DNA of 64,000 bases, taken from the NCBI GenBank assembly GCA_037953745.1, contig JBAKBP010007387.1:1-64000 (forward strand), read 5' to 3'. Below are positions 10,290 to 20,034 of this stretch, in pieces. Made by a program: the position numbers and the translations under genes. Numbering within the stretch: position 1 is the stretch's first letter; each line of letters opens with the position of its first letter. The notes below the pieces were generated by a model. The model searched no databases and was not told where the DNA came from. It saw nothing but the letters and a program-made list of their open reading frames with translations. Source of the stretch: Lithodes maja (Eukaryota > Arthropoda > Malacostraca > Decapoda > Lithodidae).

Positions 10290-11000
10290 GAGTCCCAAAA
10301 GTTCCTTATTTCAAGATAAATGATTGCAAGTGTTATCTAACCCGAGTTTATGAATACAGACTCCCTATATTAGTGTACCAGTGCAAGAATCAATATTAGT
10401 ACACATTACTGACGTCTATAAGGAATTAAATTCAAATAAGCCAAATTGAACATGTAATAACTCTGCCATAATTCCAACCAATGACAAATAAGTTAGTTCC
10501 AATAATTACTTATTTGGAAACAATTCATATGAAAGTGTTATTGAAACCGAATCTATAGGTACAGATTCAATATATAAAGTGTACAAGTGCTAAAACCAGT
10601 GTGATCACACATCTCTGAAATCTGTAAGGAATTAAATTCAAATAAGCTGAAATTCCTCACCATCGACTCTGTCATAATTCTACACGAGTGAAATAATTTA
10701 GAGCTCCAAAAGTTGCTTATTTGGAAACAATTCATATGAAAGTGTTATTGAAACCGAGTCTATAGGTACAGATTCAATATATCTATCTATCTATCTATTG
10801 CCTGACGCCGTGATCCCCGAAGGGGTGGCCAAAACGTCAATATATAAAGACTGTGTACATAAGTGCTAAATCCAGTGTGATTACGCATCTCTGAAATTTG
10901 TAAGGAATTACATTCAAATAAGCTAAAATTCCTCACCATCGACTCTGTCATAATTCTATATGAGTGAAATATGTTAGAGTCCACAATTCTCCATATTCAA
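10290..11000 (+). repeat. Tandem repeat, about 206-bp unit, roughly 3.5 copies
   Basis: The landmark GTGTTA occurs at 10330, 10535 and 10742, giving periods of 205 and 207. Each unit runs through AACCGAGTCTATAGG-like sequence, ATCTCTGAAAT, GGAATTAAATTC and CTCTGTCATAATTC. The first unit is the most diverged, and a weaker one may precede 10290. The third is enlarged by a 54-bp insertion. The short minus-strand ORFs at 10553-10735 and 10787-10984 are paralogous only because they lie in successive units. Confidence 0.85.
10783..10836 (-). mobile_element. 54-bp LINE 3'-end insertion with 9-bp target duplication
   Basis: The third tandem unit is split by (CTAT)n followed by a short stem-loop segment, TGATCCCCGAAGGGGTGGCC. 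TCAATATAT flanks it at 10774-10782 and 10837-10845. The neighbouring unit reads straight through the same site without it. Reversed, it resembles the end of the RTE LINEs here: a CCCC/GGGG hairpin and then (ATAG)n. Confidence 0.8.
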
Positions 11001-11892
11001 GTTCTAGCTATATACACCAGTGCACAAGGTGATTTAAAGTGTATGATAGAGATAGGCCTACTCTATCAACCTCACATATCCTCGTCAACAGTAGCGACTT
11101 AAGGGAGGCTCCACCTTTGTTGACCCTAAAAGCATCAGTTTTCAGTTATTTTTGTTTTATATGCTAAAATCCTTCCTATGGTGTAGGAAAGTGAATGTGA
11201 AGAGTAGAAAGCACTATCCGACATCTTCAACATCCCCCTAGAGCCCTTCAGGATACCTTAGGGACTTACATAATATCGTAATAATAAATAATAAATAATA
11301 AAATATTTGATACAAAATATTTTAGTTACCCATTTAATTCCGTTTTCGTAGACGTGGCGCGTCAGGTTGTAACCGAAAACGATATTATGGCGGTAACTGA
11401 AATATTTCAACCGACTCTCAAATAATGTGCTCAAACTTTGATTGTTGATTTCTGAGAGATAATCTGAGATATGGTTTATCTCCATCTAAAATACTAATAT
11501 CTGCTGATTATTACTCTATATTGTTCATACTTTGCAGACATGTTCCATAGACCTCTACGCAAGTTTCTATTGAGGGAATTTGTGTTTACATATATATATT
11601 TTTTTTTCAGCAAATATTTGTTGGTCATTATACAGGGCCCTTTTCCCATACACATACTTAGACAAGTATTTTCACAGCCTGTATGCAGAATTTGGGAAAA
11701 CTGCTCAATGAAGTTGTAGGTGATATAGTTAGGCTACTGTACCAGAAAAACTGGGGATTTCTATGTGAAAAATTTAGGAGTTCTATAATTTAGAGTCGCG
11801 AACACTGAATTTCGCGGCTATGCGCGCGCGCACATAGGGTTATGAAAAGTGCACCATATATTCCTTAAACCATTGGGATCAAATACATATAT

Positions 11893-11900
11893 GTGTTTAA
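11893..11900 (+). repeat. Left target-site duplication of the hAT element
   Basis: GTGTTTAA, an exact 8-bp match to 14100-14107. Eight bases is the normal hAT duplication length. Confidence 0.9.
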
Positions 11901-12298
11901 CAGAGCTGGGCACTTTAGCCAACAATTCCGCAAATAGCCAATTCCGCCATGGCGGAAGTGTCATTTTGTTGGCGAATTAGCGTTGGCGCCAAAATGGCTG
12001 CCTATTTGCGGGTTTGAAGCTCTGGAAAGTACCTCCATGTTGCAAACCTCGAGTCCGCAAAATAAAAAATCCAGCCGCCAGCCAGCCCTGGGCCGCTCCT
12101 GCAGCTCCAGCCAAAAAAAGTCATGTGACCAAGCCAACTACCTGTGTTCTGGAATCTAGGCCTATACATCGGCTCTTCACGTTTGTTCACTTACTTAGTA
12201 GCAAGCGTCGAGCTAACACCTACAACACACAGCAGTCCAAGAGTTCCAACCTGCTAGCACTTCAACTTTGTTTATATTTTCGGCCAATTGAAGTGAAC

Positions 12299-12490
12299 AT
12301 GGAGTCTACCATCATGCCTACCGCAGCTGCCAACAGCATGGGGAGCAATTCACCACCATCATCCGACAGTGATGCTGCAGAGCATGCAGAAATCGAGGAC
12401 CTAAGCCACCCCTGGCCCCACCTAGAAACCTTCTATGGGCCTGTAATTACCAAGAAGATGTCTCTGGAGAAGGGCTTTATAACTTTATAA
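12299..12490 (+). pseudogene. Leftover N-terminal exon of a hAT-like transposase
   Basis: From the ATG at 12299 the frame encodes 63 residues: a Ser/Ala-rich start, an acidic patch, then HPWPHLETFY before the stop. An HPWP-L-x-x-[FY] segment precedes the BED zinc finger in some hAT-type proteins, a family comparison from memory. The finger itself and the catalytic domain are absent, because repeat sequence begins directly after the stop. The frame is open further upstream to 12014, but that part overlaps the subterminal region and need not be translated. A retained exon with a lost splice site is an alternative to a simple truncation. Confidence 0.4.
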
Positions 12491-12589
12491 TCTAGCCTAA
12501 TTTAAGATTATAAAGTTAGGCTATCGTAAATTTGATTGATAGCCTGTTAATATTTAACCTAAACTAGGCCTAATGTTATTAGGCTACCC

Positions 12590-13330
12590 TAATCCCATCA
12601 AAATGCCTCAAAGCATGTAGGCCTAGGCTAAGTCTAACTTCTATATAGGCTAGGCCTAGGTCTATAATCACTAATCCCATCAAAATGCCTCAAAGCATGT
12701 AGGCTAAATATTGCATGTTCTAACTTCTAAATATAGCCTAGGCCTATAGGCTAATTACTAATATAAGTAATTTTATTAGGCTAGGCCTAGGCTACCCTAA
12801 TCCTATCAAAATGCCTCAAAGCAAGTAGGCTAAATAATATTGCATTTTCTAACTTCTATATATATAGGCTAGCCTAGGTCTAGGCTATAATCAGTCAATC
12901 ACTAATTCCATCAAAATGCCTCAAAGCATGTAGGCTAAATATTGCAGGTTCTAACTTCTATATATATAGCCTAGGTCTAGGCTATAATCACTAATTCCAT
13001 CAAAATGCCTCAAAGCATGTAGGCTAAATATTGCATGTTCTAACTTTAATATATAGCCTAAGTCTAGGCTATAATCAGTCACTAATTCCATCAAAATGCC
13101 TCAAAGCATGTAGGCTAAATATTGCATGTTCTAACTTCTATATATATATATATATAGCCTAGGTCTAGGCTATAATCACTAATTCCATCAAAATGCCTCA
13201 TTGCATGTACGCTAAATATTGCATGTTCTAACTTTAATATATAGCCTAGGACTAGGTCTAGGCTATAATCAGTCACTAATTCCGTCAAAATGCCTCAAAG
13301 CATGTAGGCCTAGGCTGAATATTGCATGTT
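12590..13330 (+). repeat. Minisatellite inside the hAT element, eight units of 80-125 bp
   Basis: TCAAAATGCCTCA recurs near 12598, 12680, 12805, 12911, 13000, 13091, 13188 and 13285. Each unit also holds AGCATGTAGGCTAAATATTGCATGTTC in full or part and a CTAGGCCTAGG-type palindromic stretch whose length varies. (TA)n expansion explains much of the length change. Confidence 0.88.
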
Positions 13331-14099
13331 CTAACTTCTATGTATAGGCCTAGGCCAATAATCACACTCATTTTATTAGTGTCAAGTAGAAAGTGTTAAT
13401 TTTGAAAGTATCATATAGGCCTAGACTAAATTTAGCCTACAATAAAATTTTATTAAATTTTGATCTGAAGCTAGGCCTTTATTCTGAGCATTAAAATTAA
13501 TAGGCCTAGGCTACTTTCTATTAAATTACTTAATCTATCTAAAGTAGACCTATCTAGGCATGAATAGCCTATTGCCATTCCCAAAGGGGGGACCACGAAT
13601 AAATCGCCTCCTTGCACCTCTGTGATCCGGCGTACCTCCTCCTGAATTGTGCGGAATTGTGAATACTGATTATTACTGAAGCACTCTCCCCATAAAAAGT
13701 TGCCCCAACGTTTTACTGCCCATGTGGACAAACTAAGTGGCCTATGCTATATATATTAACCCTTTCACTGCGGGTGACGTTCTGGAATGTTTTGGCAATT
13801 TACAGCAATTTCCAAGCTTTAAAAGCCTGTATTTATATCCTTGAGGTCAATGGAAGTTGAGCAACATTATATTTAAGTAAATATATATATTTATTGACAT
13901 TAGAGATTGAATTTATTGATTTACCCTTGATTCTGTAGTTTAAATTTAAAATTAATTAAAAACGGTTTGCGTTTGCATATCTGCATTTGAGGACTAGAAA
14001 TGTCACAAGGTTTGCACATTTGTGTTTGCTGAAGTTATGTTCTGGGTTTGCTGATTTGTGTTTGCTGACTTGACTTTTTGTTTGTGGTGCCCAGCTCTG

Positions 14100-14107
14100 G
14101 TGTTTAA
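14100..14107 (+). repeat. Shared 3' hAT duplication and piggyBac TTAA
   Basis: GTGTTTAA is the right hAT duplication. Its last four bases, TTAA at 14104-14107, are also the left TTAA of the piggyBac element, whose other TTAA is at 17808-17811. Confidence 0.9.
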
Positions 14108-14120
14108 CCCTTCCAGCCCG

Positions 14121-14142
14121 GGTGTCATTTTAAAATGACACC
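14121..14142. repeat. Perfect 22-bp palindrome at the piggyBac left end
   Basis: GGTGTCATTTT followed by its exact complement. Its half-site, CCCGGGTGTCATTTTA, recurs about 40 bp inward. It is a candidate transposase-binding site. Confidence 0.8.
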
Positions 14143-14315
14143 AAAACAAAAGGGCCAGAACCCGGGTGTCATTTTATAATCTTTGTGCTTGAAAGCGTGC
14201 TTCAAAATTTGCGCGGCCAATTTTGGCATGGTAGGAGCGACCGCAGCGCCACCAAGCCTCAACTACTAGTGTTATCAGTTCGTACGTGGCCGCCATAGCG
14301 AGTAATACTGAAAAA

Positions 14316-16967
14316 ATGTTTTCCGACGTGTCCGATTCGTTGCAACCTCCCGCGGGCCCCAGTGCTACCCCACTCGCAACTTCAACGCCTGATCCAACCG
14401 AGAAGAGAGCTCAACAAAAGAAAGTTAAGCGTTTGTTGAGTGATAGCGCTATACAGCGACAACTTTTTGAAAGTGATGAAGAGAGCAGTGGCGAAAGCTT
14501 GGTGGACAAGGTACAATTTATAAGTGAAAGTGAAGACGATTTCATGGGCTTTGGAGACGACGATAATGTCGATTTATTTGAGGGGGGAGACAGTAGTGAT
14601 GATCCTGATGTGGAAGTGTTTCAGGAAGGTGCCATTGAGCTTCCCAGTGTGCTAGAACCTAGGCCTACCCCCTCGCCATCTTTGCTAGGTCAGCCTAGGC
14701 CTAGCCCTAGCCCTACCCCAGGACCTTCCCCTTTGCCTGCCCGTACGCCCTTGAAAGTGGGCAAATATTTCTACAAACAATCATTGATCAAAAGTGCAGC
14801 TAAAAAAGCACGCAGGATAGCCACAGAAAAGCATAGGGAAGCTGAAGATAGCGATAATGACGCCGACCCTGGCCTAGCAACCACCCGCATTCCATTGTCC
14901 CGACGCCTTGACACGGGACGCCACGTGGGTCACCCACAGCCCTCGCCTTCATCTCTCGTTCAGGATGACCAAAGGTCCTCTTCAAGTGGTATTGGTGATG
15001 TGCCACAGGCCTCAACACACCGCAGAGCATTATTTCCTGCTGAAAAGCCCTCGGCTCGCAGCAAAAGGAGCCCAAATCCCGAGGCCTCGGCTCCCATTCT
15101 TGAAGCTCCCGCAGCCTCCCGCGCCCCACACCGCCGACGCCCGGTCACTTCTTCACCAGAATTGTCTCCTGAGGAGGATGCTGACGACCCCAACATTGCC
15201 CCAGATGACCTGACGTCGACTGAGGAGGAAGAGGATGTGCCGACAAATCGAGGGAGAGGGCGAGGTCGTGGACGTGGTCAGCCTGCCGACGCCACTGCTC
15301 CTGGGCCTGGGCCTGGGCGTGGGAGTGCAGGGCGTCCGCCTGGGCGTCCGCCTGGCCAAGGGCGTGTGCCAGGGCGTCCAGGGCGTGTGCCTGCTGCAGC
15401 ACGACCTCGAGCATCAGCATCCGACCTGTTTGTGTGGACAGATGGAGCTGATTTTGAGCCAGATTGTCCTGCCTTTGACGAGGTACAGATGGGTTCTGGG
15501 GTGTCACCAGCATATCCCTGTGGCCCAGATGCTACCCCCAGTGAACTTTTCTGTGGCTTCTATGACAATGAAGTCATGGAATACCTCGTCAAAGAGACAA
15601 ATCACCACCATGCTATCTGTGCCAACTTTCTTGGGAGGAAGACCAGTGCCAAGATGGTGGCATGGAGAGCTCTCACTGTGGCAGAACTATATGTGTTCTT
15701 GGCACTCACAATGCTGATGACTCATATAAGGAAGCACGTTCTGGCTGACTACTGGATCACTGGCGACATCATAACGACTCCATCATTTGGCAAATACATG
15801 TCCAGGGACAGGTACTTCGACATCCTCTCCTATCTCCACCTGACAAACAACATGGCAGTCCACCTTCCCGACTCATTATGGAAGATCAGGAAGCTGTATG
15901 ACATGATACGTCATCAGTTCACCACATACCTGATTCCTTTCCAGAAGATGTGCCTCGACGAGTCTCTGGTCCTGTTCCGTGGTAGGCTGCACTTCCGACA
16001 GTATATCCCGTCCAAGAGACACCGCTTCGGCATCAAGCTCTTCGTCCTCTGCGACTGCTTGACGGGGTATGTGCTGGACTTTATAGTCTACAGCGGCAAG
16101 GCTGGAGAAGTTGTGACTGACCCTCTCATTGGTTTTGGTGGCTCTGTAGTGAAGAAGATGATGGAGAGGCGCTTCAATAATAACCACATCCTCTACACAG
16201 ATAATTATTACACGTCGCCTCTCCTGACCAAGTACCTCCATGACCGCAAGACCGGAACTGTCGGCACAGTCAAGGGCAAAAGGAAGGGCATGCCAGGCTA
16301 CCCAACCAAGACGAAGAAGGCTGACATCTTCCACAAGAAGAGTGGCCCCATCCTCTCCATCCACTGGCATGACCAGCGCAAGGTCAACCTCCTCACCACA
16401 TGCCACAAGGCCCAGATGGTCGCCACAGGGAAGGTGGACCGAACAACCAAGAACCCCGTCCAAAAACCAGCTGCTGTCCTGGATTATAACATCAACATGC
16501 GCCTCGTTGACAAGTCCGACATGCAGATGGGCTTCATCGACTGCCTGCGAACATCTTGCAGGTGGTACAAGAAGTTTATCCTGCATACGGTAGATATGTC
16601 GATCCTCAATGCCTACAACATCTACCGTCTGAGGACTCCAGGAGCCAAGAAGTACAAGTCCCTGCGGAAGTTCCACAAGCAGGTGCTACTTGAGCTCCTG
16701 GCTAAACATGCGGGTACACCAGGCAGGCCAATACAAGGACCAGGCCACCTTGACAGAACGGGGTGTGCTGAATTCTTCAGGAAGCACCAGCTCAGCGCCC
16801 TTCCTTTCAAAGCACCAGGTAGTAATGTTAGGAGTCAGAAGGTGTGCAGCCACACAACTCGCAGACCCCGCAAACCCACAAAAACCACTTGGGAATGCCT
16901 CGAGTGTCAAGTTGGACTGTGTGCTGGCACCTGCTTCAACGACTTCCACACTCTAACAAACTTTTGA
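14316..16967 (+). CDS. piggyBac transposase, 883 aa, uninterrupted
   Basis: Cuts and joins DNA at TTAA; expected to act in the nucleus. I start at the first ATG, 14316; the frame extends ten codons upstream but with no ATG. Residues 1-300 are acidic and Ser/Pro-rich with repeated PSPSPTPGPSP stretches. Residues 310-362 form a basic RGRGRGRGRG block and repeated GRPPG/GRPGR units resembling AT-hooks. The DDE domain spans about 405-785. Catalytic Asp candidates are D548 (CLDESL), D629 (YTDNYYTS) and D732 in VDKSD. The C-terminal Cys/His-rich zinc domain ends with CLECQVGLCAGTC and FHTL. The protein is longer than typical piggyBac transposases of about 600 residues because of the N-terminal extension. 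A similar domesticated gene is possible, but intact inverted repeats argue for a mobile element. Confidence 0.93.
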   Translation: MFSDVSDSLQPPAGPSATPLATSTPDPTEKRAQQKKVKRLLSDSAIQRQLFESDEESSGESLVDKVQFISESEDDFMGFGDDDNVDLFEGGDSSDDPDVEVFQEGAIELPSVLEPRPTPSPSLLGQPRPSPSPTPGPSPLPARTPLKVGKYFYKQSLIKSAAKKARRIATEKHREAEDSDNDADPGLATTRIPLSRRLDTGRHVGHPQPSPSSLVQDDQRSSSSGIGDVPQASTHRRALFPAEKPSARSKRSPNPEASAPILEAPAASRAPHRRRPVTSSPELSPEEDADDPNIAPDDLTSTEEEEDVPTNRGRGRGRGRGQPADATAPGPGPGRGSAGRPPGRPPGQGRVPGRPGRVPAAARPRASASDLFVWTDGADFEPDCPAFDEVQMGSGVSPAYPCGPDATPSELFCGFYDNEVMEYLVKETNHHHAICANFLGRKTSAKMVAWRALTVAELYVFLALTMLMTHIRKHVLADYWITGDIITTPSFGKYMSRDRYFDILSYLHLTNNMAVHLPDSLWKIRKLYDMIRHQFTTYLIPFQKMCLDESLVLFRGRLHFRQYIPSKRHRFGIKLFVLCDCLTGYVLDFIVYSGKAGEVVTDPLIGFGGSVVKKMMERRFNNNHILYTDNYYTSPLLTKYLHDRKTGTVGTVKGKRKGMPGYPTKTKKADIFHKKSGPILSIHWHDQRKVNLLTTCHKAQMVATGKVDRTTKNPVQKPAAVLDYNINMRLVDKSDMQMGFIDCLRTSCRWYKKFILHTVDMSILNAYNIYRLRTPGAKKYKSLRKFHKQVLLELLAKHAGTPGRPIQGPGHLDRTGCAEFFRKHQLSALPFKAPGSNVRSQKVCSHTTRRPRKPTKTTWECLECQVGLCAGTCFNDFHTLTNF

Positions 16968-16984
16968 AGTGGAAGTGACAACAG

Positions 16985-17400
16985 TGAAAGTGACACTCAA
17001 ATGTAGGCTAAGAATAATAATATAACTAAGTATAAGTGAAAAGGACACATAAGTAATAATAAGTGCCTTCAATAACAATATGAACAAGTGAAAGTGACAC
17101 TAAAATATATATTTCTAACAATAAATAAGTGAAAATGACACTCTATAAGCCTAGGCCAGTCAAAGTGACAGTATAATAATAATAAAACTAAGTATAAGTG
17201 AAAGAGACACACACAAGTAATAATAAGTGCCTTCATAACAATATGAATAAGTGACAGTGACACTATATATATTATTAGCTTACCTAACAATACATAAAAG
17301 GGGAAATTACACTACCAATTATCAAAGTCCAGTGAAAGTGACACTAATAATCATAATAATAATAATAAAACGAAGTAATAAGTGACAGAGACACAAATAA
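16985..17400 (+). repeat. About 164-bp tandem repeat in the piggyBac 3' region
   Basis: AATAATAAGTGCCTTCA occurs near 17055 and 17219, with AGTGAAAGTGACACT and its variants (GACAG, GACAC) many times between. Roughly 2.5 units. It lies between the transposase stop and the GC-rich 17500-17650 stretch before the right terminus. Confidence 0.75.
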
Positions 17401-17881
17401 GTTCATATAAATAACTTTATTGAGTGAAAATAACATAATAACTATAATAAATGACAGAATAACCAATAAAACACTATCAAATAGCTTCCTGACATAATTG
17501 CGGGTGGAGCGACGAGTGCAACTGGGCGTCGTAGCCGGGGCCGCGGTTGAGTGTTCGAACGCGCCGAGGTAAATACGCGGAAAAAGTTACCTCCACTTCC
17601 ATCACCATCACTCCGGAACCAGTTGAGCTAGAGAGCTCTACTCAACGCCATTCTACGCAGGAAGGTAAGGCACTCATTTCTATATATGTTTGATTAATGT
17701 AGGTCATATATTAAGCGAGATTTGCCTTAGTTTACTTTTGTTGATATTCGACCAGATCGCCCGGATACGAGCTCCGTCATTAGGAGAGCCTGCCCGGGCC
17801 AGGAGGGTTAAACAATCCTGGGTATACAGCTGGGATTAGCCTACAAAGGTGGAGCCTTCCCTAATCTGATTGAAATATTAA

Positions 17882-18288
17882 CCCGGCAAGCGCGATAGGC
17901 CTCACGGAAGGCTTCCTATAGGGAACGCGATAGGCCTCACGGAAGCAAGACCATAAAAAAAGCATTATGCAACACCCAGACACTGGCACACACCGCCCCG
18001 CTCGTCTCAGTTGACTCCCAGACAGCGAGAGGGGAGGGCTGCCTGTGGCTCTCTCTCACCTGAGATTATGACCGGGTGGCCAATATCTTCGTTTTTCACC
18101 ACCCAAATGCTTTTCCCACTTATTTTAGCACTCTTGAAGGTTCATATATACATCATATATGCAAAATAAAAGCATACCGAAAACAAATAATGCTTTATAT
18201 TGTAAATATAACGAATTCTGTCAGAATCCAGGGCTATAAATGCACAAATAACTACCCTAGCACCTAGGTCTATATCACGCTTGTCAGG
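17882..18288 (+). mobile_element. piggyBac-type MITE, family B
   Basis: TTAA at 17878-17881 and 18289-18292. Ends are CCCGGCAAGCGCGATAGG and, inward from the right, CCTGACAAGCGTGATATAG. A direct repeat, GCGATAGGCCTCACGGAAG, lies at its left end (17891 and 17928). No coding capacity. It shares its right TTAA with the next element. Confidence 0.85.
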
Positions 18289-18292
18289 TTAA

Positions 18293-18919
18293 CCTAACAA
18301 GTGCGCATGGGTGTAATTGGAAACGTCCCCCTGTGCTGACGTATTTGAGGTGTTTCCGTCACTAAAATATTCATTGTACCATTAATAGCATTAATAATTA
18401 TCCATATGCGCCTATTATGGGTTGATTATAAAGGTATTAACCTGAAACAACAATAAAACGAGTGAAAACAGCGTTTGGATGGTCAAAATCGGAGATATAG
18501 CCCGCGAGTTGTATAATGTATGGGTGAGGCAAACTGCTTTCCCGCCAATTTCCCCCAAGGCCACTGAGACACAGTCGATCGATACTCTCTCTCTCTCTCT
18601 TGCACTCGCTTGCCATCAGTGATGACAACACCCTGCTTGCAACTCGCTAATGTTAGCACGAAAATAAACCTCAGACTAAGGGAATAATAGGGAAAATAGG
18701 TGATAACTGAAGGAGAGGAGGAAAGTGGGGAAGGAGGGGAGGTAGAGGACTGAGATTTTGCATGGCCCAGGGGCCAAAAAAAAATAAAAAAATAAAAAAA
18801 TAAAAATATATATTTTTTTTTTTTCGATGTCAAAAGTTGATTTTTTGTTTTACTTACTCTCAAGAGTCTTCCCGCAGTCCGCCGGGGGAACTCTTAAGAG
18901 TCTCCCCGCAGTTCCCGGG
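18293..18919 (-). mobile_element. piggyBac-type MITE, family A, copy 2 (inverted)
   Basis: TTAA at 18289-18292 and 18920-18923. It is the reverse complement of the 8387-8995 family: the right end gives CCCGGGAACTGCGGGGAGA inward, followed by CTCTTAAGAG, and the left gives CCTAACAAGTGCGCATGG. Shared internal blocks include GCTAACATTAGCGAGTT-like sequence, AATAGGCGCATATGGATAA and a homopolymer run. The two copies differ by many substitutions and short indels, so the family is old. Confidence 0.88.
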
Positions 18920-18929
18920 TTAAGCGACT

Positions 18930-19640
18930 ATTATAACATTCGATATTTTACAACATTAGATGGCACTACAAAGATATCACCATTAGGTGGCTGTGAAATG
19001 AACATTAACGAAATAGCTGGAATATACCTGAGCTCTTTCTAGATCCGCGATCGTGCTGGGAGATAATTTAGTGGTTGTATTATTTATGTTATGTTTTGGT
19101 ACATTTCTAATTCAGATATACAGGTATGTATGTGTGTTATAGCTTAAGTAAATAAACTGTTCCCCAAACTATATTTTGGTATTATATGTATCCTCTATTG
19201 TATTATTTGCATGTAACTTACAGTATGAGTTCTGATATTCCAGTTTCCAAAGAACTCACCTCATCCAATAGCTAAACCTGACCAAAATCAAGGTATAACA
19301 GATAGCCAGATAAACTGTCAACATTCGTCACAATCTTCACAGGGTTAACTGCCTTCAAAAAGTAAATATACATACCAAAAGTAAGGTATTGTTATTGGAG
19401 TGCACTTTACTGTAAGTGCGTCCTAAAAAGCTCCCCGGCAGTATATGAGCACAGTCTTCTACATACGAGTACAGTATACAGTATTTATGTAGACTGCAGA
19501 GGGAAAGTTTTAATCTGAACGTCCTTGAGATAGTCTGGGGGATGATATAGATACACTGGGGGAGGAGGTGGGGTGGGGGGTGGGGGGTTCGTCAGCGTGA
19601 GTAAGCAACTTATATATTCTTTTATTTTGCTTTATCTAGG
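18930..19640. other. No gene seen
   Basis: AT-rich. The only notable point is a G-rich run at 19559-19590. No repeat end, RNA gene or credible coding sequence was recognised. Confidence 0.5.
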
Positions 19641-19649
19641 ACAGACATG

Positions 19650-19860
19650 CTTGGCAGACAGTTACCGGCGACGTTTTTTTTGTTTTGATCTTGCTACATT
19701 TAGACGATTTTGGGCAGTTTCAGAAGGGTCTGTGGAAGTAAAAAGGGTTAAGAGAGATAGTTTGAAGCTTGTTAATTGCTGGAGGCCCTTTTTCAACTGA
19801 CTAAAATCGTATAATAGTAGCCAAAATAGAGCTAAACAAATGGCACTCTTACTGAATGGG
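19650..19860 (-). mobile_element. TTAA MITE, family C, copy 1 (inverted)
   Basis: TTAA at 19861-19864 on the right; the left flank has decayed. Reversed, it matches 33133-33337 over most of its length: GGCTACTATTA, ACGATTTT, AAAAAGGGCCTC, AACTATCTC, TTAACCCTTT and CCACAGACCCTTCT all recur. Its own ends are imperfect inverted repeats around ACCGGCGACGT. Confidence 0.75.
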
Positions 19861-20034
19861 TTAACAGTGATTTATGCAAACATTATCAAGTTATTATGCA
19901 CTTTTATGCTGTTTATCAGGAACATTCTTGGAAGATACTGAATGTGTGAGTGTGTGTGTGGGAGAGGGGGGGGGGGTTTCAAGACCCCTTCTCCCTCGTG
20001 TTTAGCTCAATTAGCTTTGAAAGTTATGGTGAAA

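Larger units (their letters stand above)
11901..14099 (+). mobile_element. Non-autonomous hAT transposon
   Basis: Perfect 13-bp terminal inverted repeats, CAGAGCTGGGCAC at 11901 and its complement ending at 14099, match the usual hAT end pattern. An exact 8-bp duplication, GTGTTTAA, flanks them. Near the left end there is a perfect palindrome, TTCCGCCATGGCGGAA at about 11943. Near the right end TTTGCTGA and GTTTGC repeats occur, typical of subterminal transposase sites. The 2.2-kb interior keeps only the first part of a possible transposase gene and is otherwise filled with a minisatellite, so it cannot move on its own. Confidence 0.92.
14108..17807 (+). mobile_element. Complete piggyBac transposon, 3.7 kb
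   Basis: TTAA flanks both ends. The termini are CCCTTCCAGCCCGGG at 14108 and, read inward from 17807, CCCTCCTGGCCCGGG: 12 of 15 identical. Subterminal signals include a perfect 22-bp palindrome at 14121-14142 and a second CCCGGGTGTCATTTTA at about 14161. It contains an uninterrupted transposase gene. Everything expected of an autonomous copy is present, which makes it one of the few potentially functional units in the window. GC content in the gene is clearly higher than in the AT-rich flanks. Confidence 0.93.
11103..17861. mobile_element. Possible older TTAA element that hosts the hAT and piggyBac insertions
   Basis: The left end, GGGAGGCTCCACCTTTGT at 11103 after TTAA, recurs inverted at 17843-17861 as ACAAAGGTGGAGCCTTCC. 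The right flank is no longer an exact TTAA. Removing the nested 11893-17807 block leaves about 840 bp, near the 879 bp of the TTAA-GGG element at 45413. No coding capacity was recognised in the remaining part. The minus ORF at 11258-11485 is unsupported. Confidence 0.5.

Noticed and set aside
11258..11485. 75-codon minus-strand ORF
   Set aside because: AT-rich, no domain, inside the suspected older TTAA element.
12014..12298. Upstream extension of the hAT ORF
   Set aside because: It overlaps the hAT subterminal region, and the credible N-terminus begins at the ATG at 12299.
15876..16676. 266-codon minus-strand ORF inside piggyBac
   Set aside because: Shadow frame opposite the transposase DDE domain; no motif of its own.
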